17,078 nucleotides of DNA from Cytophagales bacterium (GCA_003454975.1 DMST01000187.1:1-17078), one strand, 5' to 3'; positions 1-8,360 are shown, numbered from the stretch's first letter. Made by a program: numbers and translations. The notes: generated from the letters alone by a model not told the origin.

Positions 1-971
1 TATGCCCCCATATTGGCATATGTAGTGGCTTGCAGGGCCGTTACATTGCCGTTGGCATCGAAGCCCATGCGGGCATGCGTTACGTGGTCGCGACCGTGCG
101 CGTCCGTCTGGAAGGCCTCAGTACGCGTGGAGGTCCACTTCACCGGACGTTTCAGTTTTTCTGAGGCCCAAATTACCATGGCCTCTTCCGTATAGTGGAA
201 AATCTTAGAACCGAATCCACCACCCACATCGGGGGCTACTACCCGCACCTTGTGCTCAGGAATGCCCAGTACGAAGGCGCAAAGCAGCAAGCGGGTGAGG
301 TGAGGGTTCTGTGATGTGGTATATAAGGTGTACCGATCGGTGGCGGTGTCGTACTGTCCAATGGCTGAGCGAGGCTCTATGGCGTTGGGTATCACCCGTT
401 GGTTTACGAACTCCAATTCAGTAACGTGAGCAGCACTAGCCAGCGCAGCCTCTACCTCATCCTTGGGGTTGCCCAGCTCCCAGTCGAAAGCAATATTACT
501 GGGGGCATCTGCATGTACGTTGGGGGCACCGTCTTGTGCAGCCGCTTTGGCGTCTGTTACGGCGGGGAGTACTTCACAGTCTACCTGTACTGCCTCGGCA
601 GCATCTACGGCTACCGCGGGGCTATCGGCAATCACAAAAGCGACCGCATCGCCAACGTGAAGGGCTTTGTCGGCTACCAGTAAGGGGTGTTTGGGCTCCT
701 TCATGGTATCGCCGTTCTTGAAGTTAACCTGCCATCCGCAGGGTACACCATTCACTTCGGCTACGTCTTGCCCGGTGTAAATTTCCACTACGCCTGGCAT
801 GGCCTTCGCGGCGTCGGTATTTACACTATTGATTTTGGCATGGGCGTATGGGCTCCGTACAAATACTCCGTACGTTTGGTTAGGGAGTACAATGTCGTCC
901 GTATAACGGCCCTGTCCTGTGATAAAGCGCTTGTCCTCGACCCGCTTCACCGCTTTTCCAATATAGCTCAT
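1..971 (-). CDS. Molybdenum-binding (large) subunit of a xanthine dehydrogenase/CO dehydrogenase-family hydroxylase, N-terminal part only
   Basis: Reading leftward from the ATG at 969-971, the frame stays open for about 322 codons to the window edge. The protein begins MSYIGKAVKRVEDKRFITGQ, the usual start of CoxL/aldehyde-oxidase-type large subunits. Residues about 1-130 match the small a/b hammerhead domain (GRYTDDI, VRSPYAHAKI, LHVGDAVAFVIAD). The molybdopterin-binding domain follows, with EPRSAIGQYD near 198-207 and the cofactor loop GGGFGSK at about 249-255, then RTEAFQTDAHGRDH. Such subunits hydroxylate purines, aldehydes, aromatic heterocycles or oxidise CO using Mo-molybdopterin. The substrate cannot be set here, because the active-site loop that separates true CO dehydrogenases lies beyond the edge. 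The start is 2 bases after the stop of the 2Fe-2S subunit gene, so the two are co-transcribed. The FAD subunit is not in view and probably lies further left. The full length of the family is about 700-800 residues. Confidence 0.93.
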   Translation of the reverse strand, partial: MSYIGKAVKRVEDKRFITGQGRYTDDIVLPNQTYGVFVRSPYAHAKINSVNTDAAKAMPGVVEIYTGQDVAEVNGVPCGWQVNFKNGDTMKEPKHPLLVADKALHVGDAVAFVIADSPAVAVDAAEAVQVDCEVLPAVTDAKAAAQDGAPNVHADAPSNIAFDWELGNPKDEVEAALASAAHVTELEFVNQRVIPNAIEPRSAIGQYDTATDRYTLYTTSQNPHLTRLLLCAFVLGIPEHKVRVVAPDVGGGFGSKIFHYTEEAMVIWASEKLKRPVKWTSTRTEAFQTDAHGRDHVTHARMGFDANGNVTALQATTYANMGA

Positions 972-973
972 CC

Positions 974-1453
<480 letters not shown>

Positions 1454-1490
1454 GGGTGTAGTTAAGATTTCGAAATAGGTTCTTAGACAA

Positions 1491-1513
1491 ATTGCGATAC
1501 TGAAAATCGCAAT
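1491..1513. promoter_or_regulatory. Perfect inverted repeat, possible operator of the hydroxylase operon
   Basis: ATTGCGAT (1491-1498), a 7-base spacer and ATCGCAAT (1506-1513) form a perfect dyad. It sits 38-60 bp upstream of the 2Fe-2S subunit start, in the 241-bp region between that operon and the divergent dehalogenase gene. The position and symmetry suit a dimeric regulator. No T-tract follows on either strand, so a terminator is unlikely. The function is inferred. Confidence 0.4.
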
Positions 1514-1694
1514 CGATTTCTTGTGGTAAGAAATTCGTCAGATTTTACACAATCGACCGCGTGATTGCAAAATAGAATTGGGTGAAGGGGGAGGGGTGGG
1601 GCTTATTTAGATTGGTTTAAAATAGTATTTGAAAAGAATATTTGGTTTGGAAGTGGTCGGTAGCAAGGAACATTAATTTCTTTAACTTGAAAGC

Positions 1695-2369
1695 ATGAAG
1701 CAGCTATGGACTGACCCCCAATATCAATTATTTGTTTTTGACGCCTACGGCACTCTTTTTCGTGTTTCGTCGGATACCCCTGAGATCAAAGATGCTGCCC
1801 AGGGTAAGTCAGATGAGGTGCAATCCCTTTGGCGAGAAAAACAACTGGAGTACACCAGACTACGCTCGATGATGGGCCGCTGGGCAGATTTTGATCAGAT
1901 TACTGAAGATGCCCTAGACTACGCATTGGAAGCTTGTGGCTTACCCGTTGATCCGCTTAAGAAACTTCTCCTCGATATCTATCAATCGCCCAGCGCCTTT
2001 CCGGACGTGCTTCCATTTTTGGAGATATTAAAGGAGGAAAACATGCCTGCCGTGATTCTTTCTAATGGTACTCACGAGATGCTAGAGCATGCAGTGAAAG
2101 CTACGGGCGCGAAAGGTTACTTTCGGAGCTTGCTTTCGGCCGAAGATGTGGAGGTTTACAAGCCCTCTCCTTTGATGTATCGGCTAGTGCAGCAGATGGA
2201 AAAAGTACAGCCAGAAGAGGTAGTATTTTTTTCTTCTAATCCCTGGGATATTGCCGGTGCTGGTACCGCTGGGTTTACTACCGTATGGGTGAACCGTCAA
2301 CAGAAAGTGATGGACCGCTTAGGTGTAACACCCACCTTTGAGATTGCTGATCTAGAAGAAGCTATTTAA
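1695..2369 (+). CDS. HAD-superfamily hydrolase, L-2-haloacid dehalogenase type II
   Basis: The protein has 224 residues, close to the 220-230 of the family. The family reaction is hydrolysis of L-2-haloalkanoic acids to D-2-hydroxy acids through an aspartyl ester. The catalytic set of L-DEX-type enzymes can be picked out: nucleophile Asp16 and Thr20 in FDAYGTLF, Arg47 in the WREKQLEYTRLRSMMG segment (halide binding), Ser123-Asn124 in LSNGT, Lys156 and Tyr162 in YKPSPLMY, and Ser180, Asn182 and Asp185 in FFSSNPWDIAG. The helical cap between motifs I and II is of the type II kind. It is a cytoplasmic enzyme with no signal peptide. The gene stands alone on the plus strand, divergent from the Mo-hydroxylase operon. 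In vivo, HAD enzymes of this group may act on other small acids, so the exact substrate is uncertain even though the residues fit dehalogenation. Confidence 0.88.
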   Translation: MKQLWTDPQYQLFVFDAYGTLFRVSSDTPEIKDAAQGKSDEVQSLWREKQLEYTRLRSMMGRWADFDQITEDALDYALEACGLPVDPLKKLLLDIYQSPSAFPDVLPFLEILKEENMPAVILSNGTHEMLEHAVKATGAKGYFRSLLSAEDVEVYKPSPLMYRLVQQMEKVQPEEVVFFSSNPWDIAGAGTAGFTTVWVNRQQKVMDRLGVTPTFEIADLEEAI

Positions 2370-2553
2370 GGCACAGAGTACGGGTTATTGTTGTGAGCAA
2401 GAATGAAGCGGGGCGGTGTTGGGCTTGAGGCAAGGTATAATCCCTGTTTTCTCTGTGTGAGCCACTACCTATCTACATGAAAGAATCAATCTTGCAACCA
2501 TTCCCTTTCCAAAAGGGTTGTCAAGGTGACGATCATTATAGGAATCCAAATAG

Positions 2554-3096
2554 ATGAGTACACAAGAAATTGCCACGTTTGGCATGGGCTGTTTTTGGTG
2601 CACAGAGGCGGTTTTTCAACGCCTTAAGGGCGTGGAGTCGGTAGTGAGTGGCTACACTGGAGGCACTACCACCAACCCTACCTACCGCGAGGTATGCAGC
2701 GGCACTACCGGGCACGCGGAGGTTACGCGCATTACCTACGACCCTTCGGTGATTACTTTCGATGAGCTGCTGGAGGTATTCTGGGTAACCCACGACCCCA
2801 CTACGCTCAATCGTCAAGGTAACGATGTAGGTACCATGTATCGTTCGGCGGTATTCTACCATAACGATGCTCAGAAATTGGCAGCAGAAAGCAGCAAGTC
2901 GGCTTTGGATAAGGAAGGGGTATTCAAAAGCCCCATCGTGACCGAGATCACCGAGGCGCCTACTTTCTATCCGGCCGAAGACTATCATCAGAACTACTAC
3001 AACGACAATAGCCAGCAGGGCTACTGTCAGTTTATTATCCGGCCCAAGGTGGATAAGATTAAGAAGGTATTTGCTGAGAAACTGAAGAGTGCTTAA
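2554..3096 (+). CDS. msrA: Peptide-methionine (S)-S-oxide reductase MsrA
   Basis: The protein has 180 residues with the MsrA signature near the N-terminus: FGMGCFWCTE holds the catalytic Cys13, followed by a second Cys at 16. Downstream conserved blocks include SGYTGGTTTNPTYREVCSG, TGHAEV, FWVTHDPTTLNRQGNDVGTMYRSAVFY and FYPAEDYHQNYY. Cys in GYCQF near the C-terminus may act as a resolving cysteine. It reduces methionine S-sulfoxide in proteins and free methionine, with thioredoxin as reductant. No signal peptide is present, so it should be cytoplasmic. No msrB domain is fused or adjacent. The gene is followed by a strong hairpin terminator, so it is probably expressed separately from the convergent lipoprotein gene. 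A 26-codon ORF overlaps the start by 4 bp. Confidence 0.97.
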   Translation: MSTQEIATFGMGCFWCTEAVFQRLKGVESVVSGYTGGTTTNPTYREVCSGTTGHAEVTRITYDPSVITFDELLEVFWVTHDPTTLNRQGNDVGTMYRSAVFYHNDAQKLAAESSKSALDKEGVFKSPIVTEITEAPTFYPAEDYHQNYYNDNSQQGYCQFIIRPKVDKIKKVFAEKLKSA

Positions 3097-3117
3097 TCAG
3101 CCTCATGGTATAATGGG

Positions 3118-3143
3118 AAGCCCGGGAGAGATCTCGGGCTTTT
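3118..3143 (+). terminator. Rho-independent terminator after msrA
   Basis: AAGCCCG (3118-3124) pairs with CGGGCTT (3135-3141) around a 10-base interior, followed by a short T run to 3143. It lies 22 bases after the msrA stop and just before the 3' end of the convergent lipoprotein gene, which it may also serve in part. Confidence 0.8.
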
Positions 3144-3171
3144 ATGTTGTTGCTGACACGTCGGGTTGTTC

Positions 3172-3714
3172 TTAGTACCAACAAAGAATATAACCACCAC
3201 CCCAAGCGTGTATATTAAAACTTCCGCCATCAGGTTGATAACTCAAAGCATCTGCTACACATTGGGAGTTTTGACAAACAGCTCCACGTGTGGGAATGTT
3301 GCCTTGGGAATCAAGTGGGCAGAAATCTATTAGTGAAGGAGTCCATATTTCCCCACGGGCCTGGCCATTTGACTCTGTAGCCATTACTTTAACGAGTTCC
3401 GCAGTGACTAATCCCAAGATTTTATCGTTTTGGATTATTTCGACTCTTATAGCATGTGTCTCAGGAACCTTTTCTAATTCTATGAGTTGAGTAAACTCTT
3501 CGTCTAGAGCACGAACAGCCTTTGTTATTGCAGCGTTTTTGTCTTCTGTGGTAGTGTAGTTATCAAACCTTACTAGGGTACTAGGTTGAACATTTCCTGA
3601 TTCAATGCCATATAGTAATGCATCTTGCTCTTCCATTTGTTGGACGAGTTGTGGTGTACAGCCTAAGCCAACCACTAGGGTTATTAGTGGAATGATAAAT
3701 GGTTTCTTTTTCAT
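3172..3714 (-). CDS. Small putative lipoprotein with a C-terminal cysteine motif, unknown function
   Basis: The protein has 180 residues. It begins MKKKPFIIPLITLVVGLGC, a lysine-rich start, a hydrophobic stretch and a cysteine at position 19, which reads as a lipoprotein signal peptide. Gly rather than Leu at -3 makes the lipobox non-ideal. After a charged helical middle, the C-terminal half holds Cys132, Cys147, Cys152 and Cys178 and ends GGGYILCWY. The spacing C-x14-C-x4-C-V-A followed by GGGYxxC is shared with the decayed gene immediately upstream, so the two form a paralogous pair. I recognise no named family. The cysteines could form disulfides outside the cytoplasm. The gene is more AT-rich than its neighbours and lies in an AT-rich island, which may indicate transfer. 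It follows the pseudogene's stop by 22 bases on the same strand. Confidence 0.75.
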   Translation of the reverse strand: MKKKPFIIPLITLVVGLGCTPQLVQQMEEQDALLYGIESGNVQPSTLVRFDNYTTTEDKNAAITKAVRALDEEFTQLIELEKVPETHAIRVEIIQNDKILGLVTAELVKVMATESNGQARGEIWTPSLIDFCPLDSQGNIPTRGAVCQNSQCVADALSYQPDGGSFNIHAWGGGYILCWY

Positions 3715-3736
3715 GTTTATAGGGTGTAATATTTAA

Positions 3737-4080
3737 TTAACAACTGTACATGCAAACGTGGTAACCTCCCCCTTTTGCCAAAGAATAATCTACTTCACTG
3801 CAACTATTGGAATTACCAGCAGCAGAAATGGATTGCATGGCTACACAGGTGAGATTAGCGCATTTTGCGTAACCGGTATATCCACTTTTGCAAAATTTGG
3901 TATCCAATGTTCTACCTGCGGCCAGGCGATTGGTGGTTATTAACTCTGCATGAGTAAAAAGAATGGTGCCGTCGTTGTTTGCGATACGAAGCTTAACATC
4001 TTGGTCATCGGTTAATACATTTCCTCATTGCTTTGACAAGAGAAAGCTATCCCTAATAATAAGACTAATTTTATTTTTAA
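3737..4080 (-). pseudogene. Decayed paralogue of the neighbouring Cys-motif lipoprotein (frameshift, no start codon)
   Basis: On the minus strand, a frame of about 96 codons ends at the stop at 3737-3739 and has no usable start; it is closed upstream by a TGA. Its C-terminus reads KFCKSGYTGYAKC, then CANLTCVAMQ, and ends GGGYHVCMYSC, matching the pattern of the intact lipoprotein next to it (C-x9-C-x4-C-V-A and GGGYxxC). In a different frame just upstream (about 4080 to 4017), a lipoprotein-like signal segment LVLLLGIAFSCQSNEE is readable and ends at a TAA. Inserting one base in the A run at 4020-4022 (minus strand GAGGAAATG) would join the two parts as ...SNEE-N-VLTDDQDVKL. No ATG, GTG or TTG precedes the signal segment, so a second lesion is likely. 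A sequencing error could explain the frameshift but not the missing start. Confidence 0.65.
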
Positions 4081-4391
4081 TCAGTTTTAACTAATAGGTT
4101 TAAAGCAAAATTAATTCTAAATAATAATTTTTTAATGAGTGTTTTAACTCAAATTGGTGTCATTATTTTCAAACGATCATGAATTCAATAGTTGCTTTGG
4201 TAAAATCATATTACCAGCCATCTATAAGTAGGTTAAGTTATACAAATAAGTGATTGGATTAGGAATGCTGGGGATAGGAAAGGTTATAACGGTCATGTAG
4301 ACCCCGCAATGGTATTGATATTCTTAACGACAATAATGGTTTACTACGAACCTCCAGTCAACATTCGTCCATCGAAGAATTCGGATCTGCC
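4081..4391. other. AT-rich non-coding gap between the lipoprotein pair and the response regulator
   Basis: No convincing gene is seen in these 311 bases. The left half is very AT-rich and would hold the promoter for the leftward lipoprotein/pseudogene pair. The right half, next to the 3' end of the response regulator gene, has no clear hairpin with a T-tract, so no terminator is called for that operon. Confidence 0.5.
4106..4113 (-). promoter_or_regulatory. Possible Bacteroidota -7 promoter element for the lipoprotein pair
   Basis: On the minus strand the sequence is TAATTTTG, an exact match to the TAnnTTTG -7 element of this phylum, about 26 bp upstream of the decayed lipoprotein gene. No TTTG is found at the usual spacing upstream, so this is only a partial promoter match in AT-rich DNA. 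Confidence 0.25.
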
Positions 4392-5123
4392 TCACTTCAT
4401 TCTTTCCAACAAGGATTGTTTCATGCCTTTGCCCAGGCGGAGTTGAGTTCCGTCTTTTAGCTCTACGGTTTGGCTGTTGACCATGCGTTTGATTAATGCT
4501 AGTTGTACTAGTTGGGACTGGCTTACACGGAAGAATAGGCTCTCGGGGAGGGTTTTCTGGAAATGGCCCAGATTGCGGGCGCTTACAATTACCTCACCAC
4601 TAGCTAGGATAAGTCGGCTATAATTGCGGTCAGCCTCAATGCGGATTAGGTCCTCCAGCTCGATGAAGTGCACTCCTTCGGTGGTAGTGAGTGTAAGCCG
4701 GCGAGCGGTAGGCTGTTCCAGATTCTGCTGTAGCTGCTTCATAATCAGCTCTTGCTGACCGGAAAGGAAAATTTGATCCAGCCGCTTTACCGCTTCCATT
4801 AGCTCATCGGGGTCAATGGGTTTTAGTAGATAGTCAACCGCGCTCATGCGCAAGGCTTGCACGGCATGCTGGTTGTAAGCCGTGACAAAGATGACCTGAA
4901 AGGTACGGTTGGGAAGCTGCTTGAGTAGGTCAAAGCCCGAGCCGTTAGGCATAGAAATATCCAAGAATACCACATCCGGGGCATGCTCTTGGATCAGCTC
5001 TATACCATCAGCGATATTCTGGGCCGTGCCCAGCACTTGGATGTCCGGGCAGTAGGTGTCCAGTAGTTCTTTAGCTACGAGCAAAGCATCAGATTCGTCG
5101 TCAATCAGGATAGCGGTTTTCAT
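4392..5123 (-). CDS. Response regulator, receiver plus LytTR DNA-binding domain (atypical recognition loop)
   Basis: The protein has 243 residues. Residues 1-120 are a receiver domain: acidic Asp8/Asp9, phosphoacceptor Asp55 in VVFLDISMPNGSG, Thr81 in FVTAY and Lys101 in YLLKPIDPDEL. Residues about 140-243 are a LytTR domain with LEDLIRIEADRNYSRLIL. The start overlaps the end of the Reg_prop histidine kinase gene by 4 bp (ATGA), so the two are translationally coupled and form a cognate pair. The conserved LytTR loop, normally close to FxRVHRSxLVNL, reads FFRVSQSQLVQLALIKR here: the usual His and Arg are Ser and Gln and the Asn is Gln. The C-terminal strand also departs from the common pattern (LRLGKGMKQ). 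DNA specificity may therefore be altered. The second LytTR regulator in this window keeps the standard loop. Confidence 0.95.
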   Translation of the reverse strand: MKTAILIDDESDALLVAKELLDTYCPDIQVLGTAQNIADGIELIQEHAPDVVFLDISMPNGSGFDLLKQLPNRTFQVIFVTAYNQHAVQALRMSAVDYLLKPIDPDELMEAVKRLDQIFLSGQQELIMKQLQQNLEQPTARRLTLTTTEGVHFIELEDLIRIEADRNYSRLILASGEVIVSARNLGHFQKTLPESLFFRVSQSQLVQLALIKRMVNSQTVELKDGTQLRLGKGMKQSLLERMK

Positions 5124-8077
5124 GAGAGGGGGATTTTGATGGTTACCTGTGTGCCGCCAGAAGCTCCATCGGGTAGGCGGAGCTCTTTGGTCTCAGAGGT
5201 CATTTCATTTTTATATAGTTCACTCAGCGCCTTTAGTCGCTCCTGGGTGAGGTGCATGCCGCGGGAGTGGTGTTTGGGCGTATCGGTACTTTTTGGGGGG
5301 TGATGGGAGAGCCCTACGCCATCATCAGATACTACAATGGTAAGGTGCTTTTGGCTAGCCGAACAATGGATCCGTACCTGTCCACCACCCTCTTTGGGCA
5401 TAAGCCCGTGCCAGATGGCATTTTCTACGTAGGGTTGAATGATCATCGGTGGAATTTGAATCAGATCGGCTTCCACATCCTCTTCCACCTCTATATAATA
5501 CTTCACGTGGTCTTTGGTACGCAATACCTCCAGTTGCAGGTAGATTTCCAGGGTTTTTAGTTCCTCACTTAAGGGTACTTCTGCAAGTAAGGACATGTCC
5601 AGGGTTTGCCGCATCAGTTTGGCAAACTTACCCAGGTACGTAAAGGAGGCCTTGCTATCGTGATTGAGAATATACCGTTGGATGGAGTTGAGGCTGTTGA
5701 AGATGAAATGAGGGTTCATTTGCTGAGTAAGAGCCCGGTTCCGATAAGACAGTATTTTGTTTTCCAGGTCATTGCGTCGGGTCTGTTGGTTGAGCCGATA
5801 CCGGAGTATGCCTACAAAACCTGCCACTATGGCCAAGGATACTAAGGAGATGAACCACCAGGTTTGCCGAATAGGGGTGGGCACATGCAGTTTTAGAGAC
5901 GCTTCTTGGGTGCTCCACACACCGTCGTTGTTCTGAGCAGTAACGCGAAAGGTATAGGCCCCGGGTGGGAGGGAGGTGTACTGCACATTGGTTTCCTGGG
6001 TTTCGGTCCAGAAACCATCGTAGGGTTCTAGCTTATACCGGTAGTTAACTTCGCCCTGGTTTTTGAAAGCCAGACCAGTATAGGAGATCTGTAGCGTATG
6101 ATTCTCGTTCCTTATTTTGAGAGGTTCCCGTACTGACTTCTCCGTGCCGTTGAGCCGAACTCGGTTGAGGTAGATATAGGGTAAGGTAGGGTTGCGATAC
6201 GATTGATCGGTTTTGATTACCGAAAGGCCCTTTTGCGTGGCAATAACCAGGCTGTCGCCCGAGGGGCAGACGTGGTTGATCTCATTACTTAAGAGTCCCG
6301 TTTTGGTGGTGAGGTGTGAGAGGGTGAAGCCTTGAAGCCGACTCTTGAAATGTACCCCTGTAAGACCGCTCTTAGTGCCTACCCAAAGGGTATTGCCTTG
6401 CCAGGCCATGGTTTGGATATTGTCTGACGGTAAGCCGTGGGTACGGTTGAGCGGGAATAGAGTATCGGACGAATAGTATAGAAGCCCGTCTTCTCCGCTG
6501 GATATCCAGTAGCCTCCTTCCGGGTGGGGCAGGATGTCTTTCAGGCGCCGGCCAAAGAAGGGGTGTAGTCCTTTTAGGGAAGTATAGCTGGGCTTGTCTA
6601 TATCTACATAGAAGAGTCCCTTGCGAGAGGTAAGAATAATGCCCCCAGAATCTAAAGGGTGTCCTCCTCCATACCGAGAAAATTCGTCCGGGAATTGTAT
6701 TTGGTCCCATTCGCGGGTTCTTCGATTGGCAAAACTCATGGAAGTGGTAGCCCCTGTTTTCAGAAACAGTAAGGTATCTGTATTGATGGGAATGATATAG
6801 TTCGCATCCTGCGGGATTACTTGTATACCGCCTACATAGAAAGGCTCAATGCCGTGGCAAGGTGTGGCTAGCCATACCTGATCACCTAACGTATCGTACC
6901 ATAGATCATAGGTAGCACAGCCTTGAGTGGGGTGAAACCTATAGGTGTCTTTTACCCCTTGTGGGGTGAGAAGGCTAACCTCGGACTTGAAGTTGGCCAC
7001 CAGAGTATTACCTCCTGGTATAGGGCACGTCACCATGGTTTTAGGGTCTATGCCTCCCAGCTCCACCTTTTGGTAGGCTGAAATATCCACATTGGGTACC
7101 ATATGGATGCCGTTGCCTAACGAGCCAAACCACAAATTGCCCTCCCGGTCCTCCAGGGTGGGAATGATGCTCTGTCCGTCAAAGTAGGAGCCAAGGGTTT
7201 TCAACTGGTTATCCCGCAGTCGGGTTCGTAGGGCTCCTCCGCTCCTGAAGCCCAGCCAAACGTCCTGTGATTGAGAAATGAATATCTGCAATATTTGGTG
7301 CGGAAAAACCTGGAAGTGATTGGTTTTTTGGGCTGGGTCAATGATGAACAGGACATTGGCAATGGCCAGAAGCTCGGTTCCATCGGATAATTTTGCGAAG
7401 GACCGGTAGCTGGTTCGTGTATTGATTAGCTCTTGCCCTTTTAGGTGAAAGCTGGTATCAGGAAGAACGTATATTTCTTGCTGATCGTCCTTCTGCGCAC
7501 TGCCATAATAATTGCTGTAGTATAACCAGGTGTCTCCTACACGCCTAAAGCCGTGCTTCCCAATTTCTTCTGAGGGCATAGGATTCTGGATGTGCCCGCC
7601 GGAATCAATGATGTGAATTCCGGAATTGATAAGACTTAAGGCTACTTGGTGATTTTCCAGAACGGTGAAGTCCCGCTTCACAGGGCGGAGCTCTGGGGTA
7701 CGGCTAATTACTTCGTTATGTGCATACGGTACAATGAGTTCGCTTGCGGGGTCGTAGTACGCTAATTGGTTATTAAAGCCCAGAAACCAAACGTGGCCGT
7801 CATGGTCCACGTCGATGTTGAAAATGGTATTGTCTGGCAGACCATCTACCTTGGTGAAGTTAAGAAACTCGTACCCATCGAACCGACTCACGCCATTGTC
7901 AGTAGCCAGCCAAATGTAGCCTTGGAGGTCTTGAGCTATTTGGTAAACCTCCGAGCTAGGGAGACCGTCCTCGGTGTAGTAGTTGCGGTATGCAAAAGAC
8001 TGGGCGGGTAATTCAGCAGGGGCCAACCCTACCAGCAAGATGAAAAGGATAGAAAGTAAACAAGTGGGTACCTTCAT
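5120..8077 (-). CDS. Two-component sensor histidine kinase with periplasmic Reg_prop propeller and Y_Y_Y domain
   Basis: The protein has 985 residues. A Sec signal peptide (about 1-26, ending near LPAQS) is followed by a periplasmic region with repeated propeller blades: GYIWLATDNGVSRFDG (53-68), GHVWFLGFNNQLAYYD (94-109), DVWLGFRSGG (272-281), GNLWFGSLGNGIHMV (313-327), GYWISSGEDGLLYYS (522-536) and TLWVGTKSGL (563-572). A Y_Y_Y domain (about 670-732; YRYKLEPYDGFW, LPPGAYTFRV) precedes one membrane segment (about 740-760). The cytoplasmic part is a His_kinase-type domain with MNPHFIFN (phospho-acceptor His790), followed by an HATPase domain with N box QPYVENAIWHGL (881-892) and DDGVGLS (918-924). 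It probably senses a periplasmic ligand and phosphorylates the LytTR regulator, whose gene overlaps by 4 bp. There is no fused receiver/AraC part as in hybrid Reg_prop sensors of this phylum. The ligand is unknown. Confidence 0.95.
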   Translation of the reverse strand: MKVPTCLLSILFILLVGLAPAELPAQSFAYRNYYTEDGLPSSEVYQIAQDLQGYIWLATDNGVSRFDGYEFLNFTKVDGLPDNTIFNIDVDHDGHVWFLGFNNQLAYYDPASELIVPYAHNEVISRTPELRPVKRDFTVLENHQVALSLINSGIHIIDSGGHIQNPMPSEEIGKHGFRRVGDTWLYYSNYYGSAQKDDQQEIYVLPDTSFHLKGQELINTRTSYRSFAKLSDGTELLAIANVLFIIDPAQKTNHFQVFPHQILQIFISQSQDVWLGFRSGGALRTRLRDNQLKTLGSYFDGQSIIPTLEDREGNLWFGSLGNGIHMVPNVDISAYQKVELGGIDPKTMVTCPIPGGNTLVANFKSEVSLLTPQGVKDTYRFHPTQGCATYDLWYDTLGDQVWLATPCHGIEPFYVGGIQVIPQDANYIIPINTDTLLFLKTGATTSMSFANRRTREWDQIQFPDEFSRYGGGHPLDSGGIILTSRKGLFYVDIDKPSYTSLKGLHPFFGRRLKDILPHPEGGYWISSGEDGLLYYSSDTLFPLNRTHGLPSDNIQTMAWQGNTLWVGTKSGLTGVHFKSRLQGFTLSHLTTKTGLLSNEINHVCPSGDSLVIATQKGLSVIKTDQSYRNPTLPYIYLNRVRLNGTEKSVREPLKIRNENHTLQISYTGLAFKNQGEVNYRYKLEPYDGFWTETQETNVQYTSLPPGAYTFRVTAQNNDGVWSTQEASLKLHVPTPIRQTWWFISLVSLAIVAGFVGILRYRLNQQTRRNDLENKILSYRNRALTQQMNPHFIFNSLNSIQRYILNHDSKASFTYLGKFAKLMRQTLDMSLLAEVPLSEELKTLEIYLQLEVLRTKDHVKYYIEVEEDVEADLIQIPPMIIQPYVENAIWHGLMPKEGGGQVRIHCSASQKHLTIVVSDDGVGLSHHPPKSTDTPKHHSRGMHLTQERLKALSELYKNEMTSETKELRLPDGASGGTQVTIKIPLS

Positions 8078-8223
8078 TGAACCGCAAAGGTGAGGCTTAT
8101 CCCTGGTGGAGTCAATTCCCTTGGATAAACGAAAGGTATGGTTGGATCAATTGAATCCTAGAAACCGCGCTATTGCCCTACCAGACGGGTACACCCTCAT
8201 AACCACCGCCCTGGCTTCCCAGT

Positions 8224-8231
8224 CAAATTTA
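8224..8231 (-). promoter_or_regulatory. Possible -7 promoter element for the Reg_prop kinase operon
   Basis: The minus strand reads TAAATTTG, an exact TAnnTTTG match about 147 bp upstream of the kinase start. A TTTG on the same strand (8257-8260) lies 25 bp further upstream, somewhat longer than the usual spacing of about 19-21 bp. The match is suggestive only. Confidence 0.3.
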
Positions 8232-8360
8232 TGACTTCGGTAACCCCACTGATACCCAAACCGGAGGGAATTGAAAAATTTGTCGTTTCATTTCGTGAAA
8301 ATGTAATTTTTCTAATTTTAAGAACCTGCAATCGGTTTCGTGATTGGCCCTTAGAATATC

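Noticed and set aside
2503..2517. CCCTTT-CCA-AAAGGG dyad before msrA
   Set aside because: The 6-bp arms and 3-base loop are weak, there is no T-tract, and it lies inside the small upstream ORF; no function can be supported.
2536..2988. 150-codon minus-strand frame opposite msrA
   Set aside because: It is antisense to a confidently identified MsrA, and its product shows no domain.
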